From positions 444,970 through 508,969 of the forward strand of contig NZ_LKEG01000052.1 of assembly GCF_001645105.1 (NCBI RefSeq): DNA of 64,000 nucleotides, read 5' to 3'. Positions 27,941 through 36,957 of the stretch are shown in pieces; within the stretch, counting starts at the first letter, position 1, and each line of letters begins with the position of its first letter. Below the pieces are notes generated by a model. The model had not been told where the DNA came from, did no database searches, and saw only the letters and a program-made list of their open reading frames with translations. This DNA is from Pseudomonas marginalis (lineage in GTDB: Bacteria; Pseudomonadota; Gammaproteobacteria; Pseudomonadales; Pseudomonadaceae). Both the position numbers and the translations under genes were made by a program.

Positions 27941-29266
27941 ATGGATGAACAACTCGCGAAGCTTTCCACCGAAAAACCCACCATCTTGCTGGTCGACGAT
28001 GAAGAGTCGATCCTCAATAGCCTGCGCCGTTTGTTGCGCGGCCAGCCCTACGATGTGCTGCTCGCCGGCAGCGGTGCCCAGGCCCTGGAAATCATGGCGT
28101 CACAGCCCATCGACCTGGTCATGAGCGATGCGCGCATGCCGGGCATGGACGGGGCCACGTTGTTGGCCAAGGTGCATGATGTGTATCCCACCACCAGCCG
28201 CATCCTGCTGACCGGGTATGCCGACCTCCCGACGATCATCAAGGCGATCAACGAAGGCCAGATCCACCGTTACATCGGCAAACCCTGGAATGACGATGAA
28301 CTGAAGCTGATCCTGCAGCAGGCCCTGGAACATCAGCGCCTGGAGCGCCTGACCCAGGCGCAGAACGAGCAGCTCAAGGTGCTCAATGCGACCCTTGAAA
28401 AGCGCGTGGAGTCGCGCACCGGCGAGCTGCAGCAGACCGCCGACATGCTCGACCTGGCCTACGAAGAACTCAAACGCAGCTACGTGACGGGCACCGAAGT
28501 GTTTTCGCTGTTGGCCAACTTGCGCCTGCCCAAGGACAAGCAGACCAACCGCCAGTTGATCGACCTGATCCGGGTGTACTGCAACGCCCAGGCCATGGAC
28601 GAGGTCAGCACGCGCGACCTGACCATGGCCGCCGCGCTCTACAACATCGGCAAACTCAGCTGGACCGACAGCATGATGACCGCCCCGTCCGATAGGCTGC
28701 ACAGCACCGACCGCGATCTGTACCGCGCTTATCCAACGCAGAGCGAGTCGCTGCTGATGACGCTGGAGCCGATGAAGGATGCGGCGCGGATCATTCGTCA
28801 TCACCAGGAACGCTATGACGGCAGCGGCTTTCCCGATCACCTCAAGGAGGAGGCGATCCCGTTCGGTTCACGCCTGCTGAAACTGGCGGTGGATTTCATC
28901 GAGTTGCAGAAAGGCCTGATCCTTGAGCGGCAGATGAACAGTGATGAAGCGCTGCTCTACATCCAGAAGTATGCCGGGCGCCTTTACGACCCAAGCCTGG
29001 TCGACGATTTTATTCAGGCCTGTGCCAAGTTCCTCAGTGATGTGACGCTGGGCGATCCCACCGTCAAGGTCCTGACCACCCGTGAACTGGCGGACGGCAT
29101 GGTCCTGGCGCGTAACCTCAATGCCGATAACGGCATGTTGCTGCTCAACGCCGGCAAGGTGCTGAACCTGCCGCTGGTGGACAAGCTCATTGCGTTTGAG
29201 GCAATGGAAGGCGCGAAATACGCCATTTTTATCAAAGTACCCGAAGAGACCGCGAACCTTTCATGA
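27941..29266 (+). CDS. Response regulator with degenerate HD-GYP-like domain
   Basis: The 441-residue protein has a receiver (LLVDDEESILNSLRR, acceptor Asp63 in SDARMPGMDG, GKPWNDDEL typical of RpfG-like regulators), a coiled coil at about 130-170, and an HD-GYP-like domain. The usual HDxGK is YNIGK (Tyr234, Asn235), while HHQERYDGSGFP at 287-298 is close to HHE-x-x-DG-x-GYP. Two metal ligands are therefore missing and phosphodiesterase activity is doubtful; it may be a c-di-GMP-related adaptor. A further C-terminal segment of about 70 residues (TRELADGMVLARNL) follows. It is divergent from the kinase/EAL operon across 218 bases and overlaps the NUDIX gene by four bases. Confidence 0.8.
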   Translation: MDEQLAKLSTEKPTILLVDDEESILNSLRRLLRGQPYDVLLAGSGAQALEIMASQPIDLVMSDARMPGMDGATLLAKVHDVYPTTSRILLTGYADLPTIIKAINEGQIHRYIGKPWNDDELKLILQQALEHQRLERLTQAQNEQLKVLNATLEKRVESRTGELQQTADMLDLAYEELKRSYVTGTEVFSLLANLRLPKDKQTNRQLIDLIRVYCNAQAMDEVSTRDLTMAAALYNIGKLSWTDSMMTAPSDRLHSTDRDLYRAYPTQSESLLMTLEPMKDAARIIRHHQERYDGSGFPDHLKEEAIPFGSRLLKLAVDFIELQKGLILERQMNSDEALLYIQKYAGRLYDPSLVDDFIQACAKFLSDVTLGDPTVKVLTTRELADGMVLARNLNADNGMLLLNAGKVLNLPLVDKLIAFEAMEGAKYAIFIKVPEETANLS

Positions 29267-29679
29267 GCACCTCTACTATCCGCATCGCCGCCGCCCTCCT
29301 GATCGGCAGCGACGGCCAAACATTGCTTGTACGCAAGCGTGGCACCCAAGCGTTCATGCAGCCTGGCGGCAAGATCGACGCCGGCGAGCAACCTGCCGAG
29401 GCCCTGGCCCGCGAGCTGCACGAAGAGCTGAACCTGTGCATCGACCCCAGCCAAGCCCTCTACCTCGGCAACTTCAGCGCGCCCGCGGTCAACGAGCCGG
29501 GCTTTACCGTAGACGCTGAGTTGTTCCAGGTACGCATCGATGTGCCGGTCACCCCCGCTGCTGAAATCGAAGAGGTACGCTGGATCGATCCTGCCGGTGA
29601 TGGCGGCTTGCACTTGGCGCCGTTGACACGCGACCTGATCCTGCCGTTTTACCGTGCGTCACTGACCGCAACGGCCTGA
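29263..29679 (+). CDS. NUDIX hydrolase
   Basis: This 138-residue cytoplasmic protein has a Nudix box, GKIDAGEQPAEALARELHEE, matching GX5EX7REUXEE. It should hydrolyse a nucleoside-diphosphate-linked metabolite; the substrate cannot be read from the sequence. Its ATG overlaps the stop of the REC-HD gene as ATGA, so it is translationally coupled to it. The functional link between the two is not obvious. Confidence 0.85.
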   Translation: MSTSTIRIAAALLIGSDGQTLLVRKRGTQAFMQPGGKIDAGEQPAEALARELHEELNLCIDPSQALYLGNFSAPAVNEPGFTVDAELFQVRIDVPVTPAAEIEEVRWIDPAGDGGLHLAPLTRDLILPFYRASLTATA

Positions 29680-29684
29680 AGCCT

Positions 29685-30191
29685 ATGATCATCCGTGCAC
29701 TGGGAGCCCACGACGCCGAGGCTTATCGGGCCTTGATGCTGGAGGCGTACGGCGCCTATCCGCAGGCATTCACCTCCAGTGTGGCCGAGCGGGCGGCGAT
29801 GCCGTTGAGCTGGTGGCAAAAGCGCCTCGACAACCCACTGGATCGGCTGCTGGGCGGTTTCGACGGCGATGAACTGGCGGGTATTGTCGGTCTGGCGTAC
29901 GAGCCACGCGAGAAGGCGCGGCACAAGGTGACCCTGTTCGGTATGTACGTGACCGGGGCCTATCAGCAAAGAGGCCTGGGCCTGCGGTTGGTCGAGGCGG
30001 CCCTGGATGAAGCGCGCCGACATCCGCGCTTGAAAGTGATCCAGCTGACCGTCACCGCCGGTAATGACGCCGCGTTTGCGCTGTACCAGCGCTGTGGGTT
30101 CACTCAATACGGTCTGGAACCGCTGGCGGTGCGGGTGGGCGTGGATTACTTCGACAAAATCCACATGTGGCGCGAACTGCAAGACCAGTGA
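29685..30191 (+). CDS. GNAT-family N-acetyltransferase
   Basis: The 168-residue protein has the GNAT acetyl-CoA core: the beta-4 strand LFGMYVTGAYQQRGLGLRL with the Q-x-x-G-x-G/A loop, and IQLTVTAGNDAAFALYQRCGF near the C-terminus. It transfers an acetyl group to an unknown amine. It starts five bases after the NUDIX stop and forms the end of a three-gene plus-strand unit. A short GC-rich hairpin follows. Confidence 0.85.
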   Translation: MIIRALGAHDAEAYRALMLEAYGAYPQAFTSSVAERAAMPLSWWQKRLDNPLDRLLGGFDGDELAGIVGLAYEPREKARHKVTLFGMYVTGAYQQRGLGLRLVEAALDEARRHPRLKVIQLTVTAGNDAAFALYQRCGFTQYGLEPLAVRVGVDYFDKIHMWRELQDQ

Positions 30192-30199
30192 TACGCCCT

Positions 30200-30226
30200 G
30201 TGGGAGGGGGAAAGCCCCCTTCCACC
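30200..30226. terminator. REP-like GC-rich hairpin between convergent genes
   Basis: A GTGGGAGGGGG run pairs with CCCCCTTCCAC around an AAAG loop, between the convergent GNAT and metR genes. The left arm matches the arm of the type A REP elements elsewhere in the window, so this is a lone, diverged REP half. It probably acts as a bidirectional terminator, though there is no clear U-tract. Confidence 0.45.
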
Positions 30227-30242
30227 GGTTGAGCTGAGCCTT

Positions 30243-31160
30243 TCAACGCACCGCGCTGACCCCATCCAAGGTGGAAAACGAGGTGTCCTTCGCGGTCAGC
30301 AGAAAGTCGCGCATATACGGCGCATCCAGCATGTCCGCGCGAATCCCTGCATACAGCGTCGCAAACAAACCCTTCTCACCCAGCCGCTTGGCTTTCACGT
30401 AGCCGCGCGAGCTGTATTCATGCAGCGCCCAGTGGGGCATGCCGCACACGCCACGGCCGCTGGCCACCAGTTGCATCATCATCACCGTCAGTTCCGAGGT
30501 GCGCACCTGCGCCGGCTCAACATCGGCCGGTTCGAGGAAGCGGGTGAAGATGTCCAGGCGGTCGCGCTCCACCGGGTAGGTGATCAGGGTTTCGGTCAGC
30601 AAGTCTTGCGGCACGATGTAGGCCTTGTTCGCCAGCGCGTGCTGGTTGGCCACGGCGAGCATGGCTTCATAGGTGAACAGCGGCACATAGGTAATGCCTG
30701 GCAGTTCCAGCGGGTCGGACGTCACCACCAAGTCCAGGTCACCCCGGGCCAACGCCGGCAGCGGCGCGAAGGCAAAGCCCGAGGCCAGGTCCAGCTCGAC
30801 TTCCGGCCAGGCATCGCGGAACTGGTCGATGGTCGGCATCAGCCACTGGAAGCAGCTGTGGCACTCGATGGCCATGTGCAAACGCCCGGCGGTGCCGCCG
30901 GCCAAGCGTGCAATGTCGCGCTCGGCGCCGCGCAGCAGCGGCAGGGTGGCGTCGGCCAGTTGCAGCAAGCGCAGGCCGGCGCTGGTGAAGCGCAGCGGCT
31001 TGGTCTTGCGCACGAACAACGGCATGCCCAGGCGCTCCTCCAGTTCCTTGAACTGATGAGAAAGCGCCGATTGAGTCAGGTGCAGGCGTTCAGCGGCTTC
31101 GACCAGGCTGTCGGCTTCGCGCAAGGCGTGCAGGGTCTTGAGGTGGCGGATCTCTAGCAC
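30243..31160 (-). CDS. metR: LysR-type transcriptional regulator MetR
   Basis: The 305-residue regulator begins at GTG with MLEIRHLKTLHALREAD and an N-terminal winged helix (AAERLHLTQSALSHQFKELE). It then has the LysR effector domain, closely matching pseudomonad MetR. MetR activates methionine biosynthesis genes such as metE, with homocysteine as co-effector, at TGAA-N5-TTCA sites. The metE gene is not adjacent. It lies downstream of the giant toxin-like gene on the same strand, separated by 88 bases. A near-consensus MetR site lies upstream and could serve autoregulation. Confidence 0.88.
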   Translation of the reverse strand: MLEIRHLKTLHALREADSLVEAAERLHLTQSALSHQFKELEERLGMPLFVRKTKPLRFTSAGLRLLQLADATLPLLRGAERDIARLAGGTAGRLHMAIECHSCFQWLMPTIDQFRDAWPEVELDLASGFAFAPLPALARGDLDLVVTSDPLELPGITYVPLFTYEAMLAVANQHALANKAYIVPQDLLTETLITYPVERDRLDIFTRFLEPADVEPAQVRTSELTVMMMQLVASGRGVCGMPHWALHEYSSRGYVKAKRLGEKGLFATLYAGIRADMLDAPYMRDFLLTAKDTSFSTLDGVSAVR

Positions 31161-31201
31161 GGGTTATCCATGAGTAAATTTGATGTTTGAGAAGGAATGG
31201 T

Positions 31202-31214
31202 TGAATTTGTCTCA
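31202..31214. promoter_or_regulatory. Near-consensus MetR binding site upstream of metR
   Basis: TGAATTTGTCTCA differs at one base from the MetR consensus TGAA-N5-TTCA and lies 42 bases before the metR start. Autoregulation is plausible. A short, one-mismatch site can also arise by chance. Confidence 0.35.
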
Positions 31215-31248
31215 TGTTTACAGCCTCTCATTCAACCCCTGCCGAGCG

Positions 31249-34200
31249 TCACGACGCCGAAACCTCGTCGGCAGCGACCCACAACGGACGGATATGAGGC
31301 AGCGCCGAGGATTTTTTGCCGATATCGGAGAACGGCAATGTCGGGTCATCACCGTGAGTCAGGCCTCGATGCTCCGGCAGCTTCAAGTGGGCTTTCTCGA
31401 ACTGATCGAATGTGGCTGCGCGCCGGTTGTAATGAAAGTGCGCGTACCACAGCGGCGTTGGCGGCAACGCGGTCAAATCCCAGATTTCATATTCCTGCAT
31501 GAAATCCGGACGCCCTTCACGTAACAGGGGCAGGCGTTTCAACCCGCTGTTACGCCTTACCTCGACCACGTTATGCCTGGCCAGGTCATCGAGCATGCCA
31601 TCGGTGGGCTTTTTACTGGACAGGGAAAACTCCGTCCGCAGGGCACGGCCGGTTGTCGTCAGCTGTGTGGCGCCGTCCTGCAGCTGTTTGAGGGTTATAT
31701 GATCGGGTGCCAAGGGCGCGATGGTTCGCGCCCGGGTGAGCAGCTCATCGGCCTCTCTTGCCAGCATCTCCTCCATCTCCACCGGCAATAGGCCTTGACG
31801 GGCGTAGTCACGCACTTTTTTGATGTAAGCCGCCACGGCCTTCAGTCGCGCTTGCGCTTCACTGATCAGGGCGTTGAGGCTCCTGGCGGCGACAACCTCG
31901 GCAATCGGCTCGGGGTTGGTCAGGTAATACCGGCCATTGGCGGTTTGCTCCCAGATTTCGGTACGGCCTTGGGCACCGGTGATGGTGTAGCGACGTACGC
32001 GGGTCGAGGGTTCCCAGCTTTCCACACCGATGAGCAGCGTGTTGTCTTCAGTTTCGAAAATTCTGCGGGGGCTGGTGGTGGGCTTGCGCGGTGCAGGCTC
32101 ACGCAAGGTTTTACGGGCGCGCTCGGCCATCTTTTCCAGTTCGGCGCGCAGTTGGGGGACGTAAACCGCGTCGAAATGTTGGGGGTAACTGGTTGACCAG
32201 CGGTCCAGGTTCATCCGCATGTTTTCGTAGGCATCAATGCAGAAATTGAGGATCGTGTTGCGTTGGTTGAGGTTCGAACTGATTTCCAGCAAGTCGGTTT
32301 GCAGATCCAACGCACGCCAGGTCGTGGTTTTGGCGTTCTTCAGCGCACCTTGCAGGTAATGCCAGGAGACGTCCGACAGTGCCTTGCCATGATCGATGAC
32401 GTCCAGCAGGGCGGCGACCTTGGTGTAGTTACGTTTTCTCTCGGACAGGTGCCGGTTTATCACCTCTGAGGCAATGTTTATTCGTTGTCGGTGCTCACGG
32501 AGGGAGACCCGGCTGTTCCAAGTGTTCATGGTCTCCATCGCGGTCTCGGTGTGGCGAAAGTGCTCAAGGTTGGCAATGTGTTTGCCCCTGATCTGTTCTC
32601 TGAGGGCCGCCCGTACCGTCACCTGCTCATAGGGCATGGCCTCTAGGAGAGCGGTCAGTTTTTCAATGTCATCGGAATGGGTGACCATCCGTTCTCCCCT
32701 GAGCTTGATCAGCCATTGTGACTTCCAGACCACTTCATACGCGGCATCACTTTTGGCTTTAGTCCCAACGCTGGCCCGGTTGCCGCGGGAAAATGGAAGG
32801 ACTTGCTCGAACTGCTCATGAAGCTGTTTGGCAAGCGCTATGCCTTGCGTCAGGTCGGTTACAAGCTCGTCGAACAGGGCGGTCTCGCCGTTTTCGTAGC
32901 GATCTACCAGAGTCCCTACGCGCTTATGGTTTTGGTCGAAACGATGATAGATCTGGTCAATGCTGGCCTCGAGTGCGTACTGCCGGCGGTAGACCTGATC
33001 GGTCCACCAGCGCGGCAGACGCTCACGAATTGCCAACGGCCACAGCGGGTCCAGCCTGTCCGCCAGGTGCCCGAGCGCCGCACCGCCGCCTGCCAGGCCA
33101 CCGGGGTGTGAGGTGCCGTAGACACCGAAGTGCGTGTCCCATTGCCCGGTTTCATCCAGGGCAATCGGCTGCTTGTAGGTTTTTTTCGAGTTGCCGCTCA
33201 GGCGCCAGTGACCATCCTGCAACTCAACCTGATAGAGCGCATGCCTGCGCAGGATGAAGTCGCCGTCGGCATGCCGGTAGATGTGACGATAAAGACCGTA
33301 CGTCGCCGGCTGCAGGTGGCCGAGCGAGAGCGCTTTCTCGTATTCGTAACCGCTGAACCGCAGGCCTATATGGGCACTGCGGCTCGGTGGCGGACGCAAA
33401 TAACCGCTCACGTTGAACGCGTTGCGCAGTTGGCGCGCGGCGGTGCGTGCACGCGCGGCATTCGGGGTGATGAGCACGCCGGTGCCCACGTCGATGGCGG
33501 CATCGATCAGTGATTGCAGGACCTGCGTTACCGCCTGTAATCCTTCAACCGGGTCGCCGCGCCGAAACGCACGGACGGCGTCGTTGGCGCTGGTCCAACC
33601 ATCGTGTAGACCGATGGCGGTACCCACGATGGGTACCACACCCATGGCCATCTTGATCCAGGTAAAGGCCTGCTCACCCTTCATCGCATAGCGTTCCCGG
33701 TACAGCTCGCTGTTGGAGCGTGAGGTGGCGCGGTGAGCCTCAAGCAAGCGGCCCATGTGGGCGTTGAACACGTGAGTGGCCAGCGACGGTGCGCCTGGCC
33801 AGGGTTTGCCGATGGCAATCAGGGCACTATAGTTTTTCAGCACGGCCTGGTTGATCCGACCGGCATGGCGTTCGACGTCTCCGGGCACTGCGCGTGCGGC
33901 CAGGTAACTGACCATGTCGCTGGACAGGCACAGGTTGTAGAGGGCCTGGCGGGCTTGCTCGCGGGTATCGAAGCGCCGCACGTACTGGCGGTCCGGGCTG
34001 TCGGGCAGGTAGAGGAGGGTCAGCCCGGTGCTTTTTTCTTCAATGAAGCTGATGCCAGACAACGTGCTGGGGCCGTCATCGGTGTCCGCCCCGCCGACAC
34101 TGAGTACGGCCGGCAGCACAACGAGACCCACCGGCTTGGCCTGCTCGGCGGCCCGGTTGAACACCTGAAGTTCATCCGCCGTGAGGGTGCCGTTCAAGTG

Positions 34201-36771
34201 CGCCAACCGACCCTGAATCTTCAGTATCAGGCGGTGGGGTTCCATCAGGCATTCCAGGCGAGCGTCGCGAGTAAACGAGGCTTCCCGGTCGGTGCCCGTC
34301 CAGGTCTCCTTGATCAGGTCCTCATACTGTTGTGCCACGTCCAGCTCGGTGACCATTGTTTTCACGTAGCGCGGAGTGAGGGCTGCCGCGAGGACTTCAC
34401 GCTCATTCGTATCGAGCGTGCTGACGAGCACTTTCATAAAGCCCAGGCGTTCACTGAGTGCGTTATCGATGTTACCCAACGCCAGGTCTTCAAGGCTCAG
34501 GCTGACTCGGGCCGTGCTGGGTTCCAGCACGGTTTTGGTCGGGGTTCCCGGTGCGCCGGGCGCGGCGAAAAAGTGCTGCCGGTGGGCAACGGTTTCGGGC
34601 AAATCCAGTGTCACGGAAAAGGGCTGTTTGAGGGCGAAATCCCGGTTCAGGCGCTTTTCAAGCTGGGTCTTGCAGTAGGTGTGGCTCAGGGGCAGTTTTT
34701 GTTCCAGCGCGTGATCGGCCCTGCGCATGGCCCGCCAATATTCTTCGATCCATGCCTTGAGCTGGGCTCGGTCTTCGGCGCTGACGGTAGTGAGCCAGGT
34801 GGTCAGGTGTTCGGCCAGGGCGCCCGTCTGCTGTCGCTCACGCCACTGGGTATAAGCCAGTTCGCGTGCTTCATTCGCCGGTACGCCCAGTTCGTGCAGC
34901 AGTTTTACGCGGATGGCTTGCAGTTCAGTGGCTTGTTGCAGGGCCTGTTCGGGCTCGGATGTACGGTGCAACAGCACTTCAATCTGCTGCACACCGTTGG
35001 AAAGCTGCTGGTGCAAGCTGTAATCGAAGGCCTTCTGGCTCAGCAGGCGGGGCTCAAGCGTCAGCGCCGGCTGAGTGGAGGTTTGGACGAAGAACCACGC
35101 TTGCAACTGCGCAAAGTTTTCAAAGCGATGCACACCACCATTGTGGCCTGGCCAGTAGAGCAGCAGGCTGTTGGGCGAGGAGGGCAATGCGTTCAAGGTG
35201 CTGGCTTGGGTAATCAACAGCACACCCTCGAGTTCTTTTTGGCTGATGGTTTTTTCGCCGTTCTTTTTTTCGATCATGGACAGGACGAGGCAGGCGACCG
35301 CGATGTCCTTGGCGGGTGGTTTGTCGGGGTCCAGCCCATCCATCAGCCACTGATACTCAGCGGTGCTGATTTGCTTCAACTGTCGTAGCAGCTCGGCTTC
35401 CTGCTTCAACCCCTGCCATCGCGCCTGCAGCAGGGCGGTGTATTGAGGGGTGTGCTTCTGCAGTAGCTCCGACAGCATGAGCGCAGGTTTTTGATCGAGC
35501 AAAGCGCCGGCTGCTGTGTAGGCCTGCTGCCGGGCCTGATGCAGTGCATCGAATAGAGGGGTGAGTAAGGCCAGGCGCGAGTCGTCCTCGCCCACGAAGA
35601 TTTCAAGGGCGTTTTGCTGTTGTTTCAAGGCCTGGCGGCGTAGCCCCAATGGCACATCGGCGGTCAAGCCAGTAAAGGGCGGCGGGTTTTCGGTACTGTC
35701 GGGTGCAGCGGGCAGTTCTGGGGCTGCAGCGAACAGTGGCTCCCGTTGCAGGCGGTCGATCCGCTCGGCAGTGTGCAGCGCGCTCGCGCCGTGCTCGGCC
35801 AAATCACCGTCGGTCGCAGACGTCAGGGTGTCTTGTTTTTGCTTGATCCAATGCTCCTGAAGGTGTGTCAGCCCTGCCTGCAAGGGGGGCTCAACCGTGC
35901 GGTACTCGATGGTGTGCTCGCGGGTTATCTGTGCGACGCCGGGGAACAATTCCGGCTGATCACGTAGCCAGGTTTCCAGGCGGACGCGGTCGCCAAACAC
36001 CATCAGCGCCGGCTGTCGGGTGGGCAAGTACACACACTGAGTCACAGGGTTGTCCTGGTCGGTACGGGTCATGACCAATGCTCCCGGCACCTCGACCGTA
36101 GGGCCGCTGGCAGACGTCAACAGCAGTTGCTCGACATACAGGGCCTGGCCGTCGGCGGGTTTTTCGTCGGCAGGTGGATCGACCAGCCGTAGGAGCGGGG
36201 CCACCTGGTCGGTATTGATCTCGCCCACGGCGACGGCATGTTGGGCGGCGGCCAGGAAATGCTGGCGGTACAGTTGGTTGGCCAGTTCGCGCCGGGCCAT
36301 CGGGGTGCCGGGCGCGCGGGCAATCCACCAGGTGATCCAGTGGCTTCTGATCCCATGCCGCAGGTTCAGCTTCAGCAATCGTTGCAGCAGCGCAACCGGT
36401 GTCGTCTCTTCAGAGAGACCAGTGAGTGTGCAGCGTTGGTCGAGGGTGGGGTCCACGCCCGCGAACGCATAGTGTTGTTGAGCGTAGGCCCAGGCGTCCG
36501 TGAGCGTGACATCCTGGGCAGGGGCATCACCTTGCGCGGCGAAGTGCAGATGTACCTGCTCGCCATCCACGTCCAATTCCTGCCTGATCAGTGTGTTGAT
36601 CGATGCGCGCACGCTGGGCGCGGTCGCCATCAGGTCGCGCAAGCGCTGGCGACTGTCCTGCCAGCTCTCGCGCGCTTGCAGCAAGAGATTTTCATCCACC
36701 GCACGGCCTAGAGGGGATGAGGGCCTGCGAATGTCGCTGAGGGTAATGCGTGTGTTGAGTTGTTCCGCCAT
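31249..36771 (-). CDS. Giant dermonecrotic-toxin-like protein
   Basis: This 1840-residue protein has no signal peptide and no recognised catalytic motif. The N-terminal 1000 residues are mostly helical with many Gln/Leu/Ala-rich segments. A hydrophobic, glycine-containing stretch (VVPIVGTAIGLHDGW and DAAIDVGTGVLI, about 1035-1085) could insert into membranes. A beta-rich region follows (YRHADGDFILRRHALYQVE), and then a long charged helical C-terminal part. Size, order and hydrophobic centre resemble the other two giant proteins in this window and the dermonecrotic-toxin-domain proteins of fluorescent pseudomonads. The protein may be secreted and act on eukaryotic cells, but the route and activity are unknown. 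The start is ATG 36771 with only a weak GAGA site. Confidence 0.55.
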   Translation of the reverse strand: MAEQLNTRITLSDIRRPSSPLGRAVDENLLLQARESWQDSRQRLRDLMATAPSVRASINTLIRQELDVDGEQVHLHFAAQGDAPAQDVTLTDAWAYAQQHYAFAGVDPTLDQRCTLTGLSEETTPVALLQRLLKLNLRHGIRSHWITWWIARAPGTPMARRELANQLYRQHFLAAAQHAVAVGEINTDQVAPLLRLVDPPADEKPADGQALYVEQLLLTSASGPTVEVPGALVMTRTDQDNPVTQCVYLPTRQPALMVFGDRVRLETWLRDQPELFPGVAQITREHTIEYRTVEPPLQAGLTHLQEHWIKQKQDTLTSATDGDLAEHGASALHTAERIDRLQREPLFAAAPELPAAPDSTENPPPFTGLTADVPLGLRRQALKQQQNALEIFVGEDDSRLALLTPLFDALHQARQQAYTAAGALLDQKPALMLSELLQKHTPQYTALLQARWQGLKQEAELLRQLKQISTAEYQWLMDGLDPDKPPAKDIAVACLVLSMIEKKNGEKTISQKELEGVLLITQASTLNALPSSPNSLLLYWPGHNGGVHRFENFAQLQAWFFVQTSTQPALTLEPRLLSQKAFDYSLHQQLSNGVQQIEVLLHRTSEPEQALQQATELQAIRVKLLHELGVPANEARELAYTQWRERQQTGALAEHLTTWLTTVSAEDRAQLKAWIEEYWRAMRRADHALEQKLPLSHTYCKTQLEKRLNRDFALKQPFSVTLDLPETVAHRQHFFAAPGAPGTPTKTVLEPSTARVSLSLEDLALGNIDNALSERLGFMKVLVSTLDTNEREVLAAALTPRYVKTMVTELDVAQQYEDLIKETWTGTDREASFTRDARLECLMEPHRLILKIQGRLAHLNGTLTADELQVFNRAAEQAKPVGLVVLPAVLSVGGADTDDGPSTLSGISFIEEKSTGLTLLYLPDSPDRQYVRRFDTREQARQALYNLCLSSDMVSYLAARAVPGDVERHAGRINQAVLKNYSALIAIGKPWPGAPSLATHVFNAHMGRLLEAHRATSRSNSELYRERYAMKGEQAFTWIKMAMGVVPIVGTAIGLHDGWTSANDAVRAFRRGDPVEGLQAVTQVLQSLIDAAIDVGTGVLITPNAARARTAARQLRNAFNVSGYLRPPPSRSAHIGLRFSGYEYEKALSLGHLQPATYGLYRHIYRHADGDFILRRHALYQVELQDGHWRLSGNSKKTYKQPIALDETGQWDTHFGVYGTSHPGGLAGGGAALGHLADRLDPLWPLAIRERLPRWWTDQVYRRQYALEASIDQIYHRFDQNHKRVGTLVDRYENGETALFDELVTDLTQGIALAKQLHEQFEQVLPFSRGNRASVGTKAKSDAAYEVVWKSQWLIKLRGERMVTHSDDIEKLTALLEAMPYEQVTVRAALREQIRGKHIANLEHFRHTETAMETMNTWNSRVSLREHRQRINIASEVINRHLSERKRNYTKVAALLDVIDHGKALSDVSWHYLQGALKNAKTTTWRALDLQTDLLEISSNLNQRNTILNFCIDAYENMRMNLDRWSTSYPQHFDAVYVPQLRAELEKMAERARKTLREPAPRKPTTSPRRIFETEDNTLLIGVESWEPSTRVRRYTITGAQGRTEIWEQTANGRYYLTNPEPIAEVVAARSLNALISEAQARLKAVAAYIKKVRDYARQGLLPVEMEEMLAREADELLTRARTIAPLAPDHITLKQLQDGATQLTTTGRALRTEFSLSSKKPTDGMLDDLARHNVVEVRRNSGLKRLPLLREGRPDFMQEYEIWDLTALPPTPLWYAHFHYNRRAATFDQFEKAHLKLPEHRGLTHGDDPTLPFSDIGKKSSALPHIRPLWVAADEVSAS

Positions 36772-36957
36772 CAGAATGTCTCGGGATCAATGAAGTAACG
36801 GGCATTGAACGTCGGCGTGACTTCTGTGGGGGCTTAGATAGTTGTCGCAGTGACCGTTGAGCGGGCTTCATCAAACTGTCACGCAACTGTGGCAGCGCGC
36901 TTGAACAAACTTCATCAGACTCGCGCTCTACTGGGGTTCTGCGTTTCGGTGTTTTTC

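Noticed and set aside
27843..28124. 93-codon plus-strand frame overlapping the REC-HD gene start
   Set aside because: It is in a different frame from the clear receiver domain and has no recognisable product.
33733..35388. 551-codon plus-strand frame inside the 1840-residue protein gene
   Set aside because: Antisense shadow; no start signal, no family match, and it would interrupt a continuous large gene.
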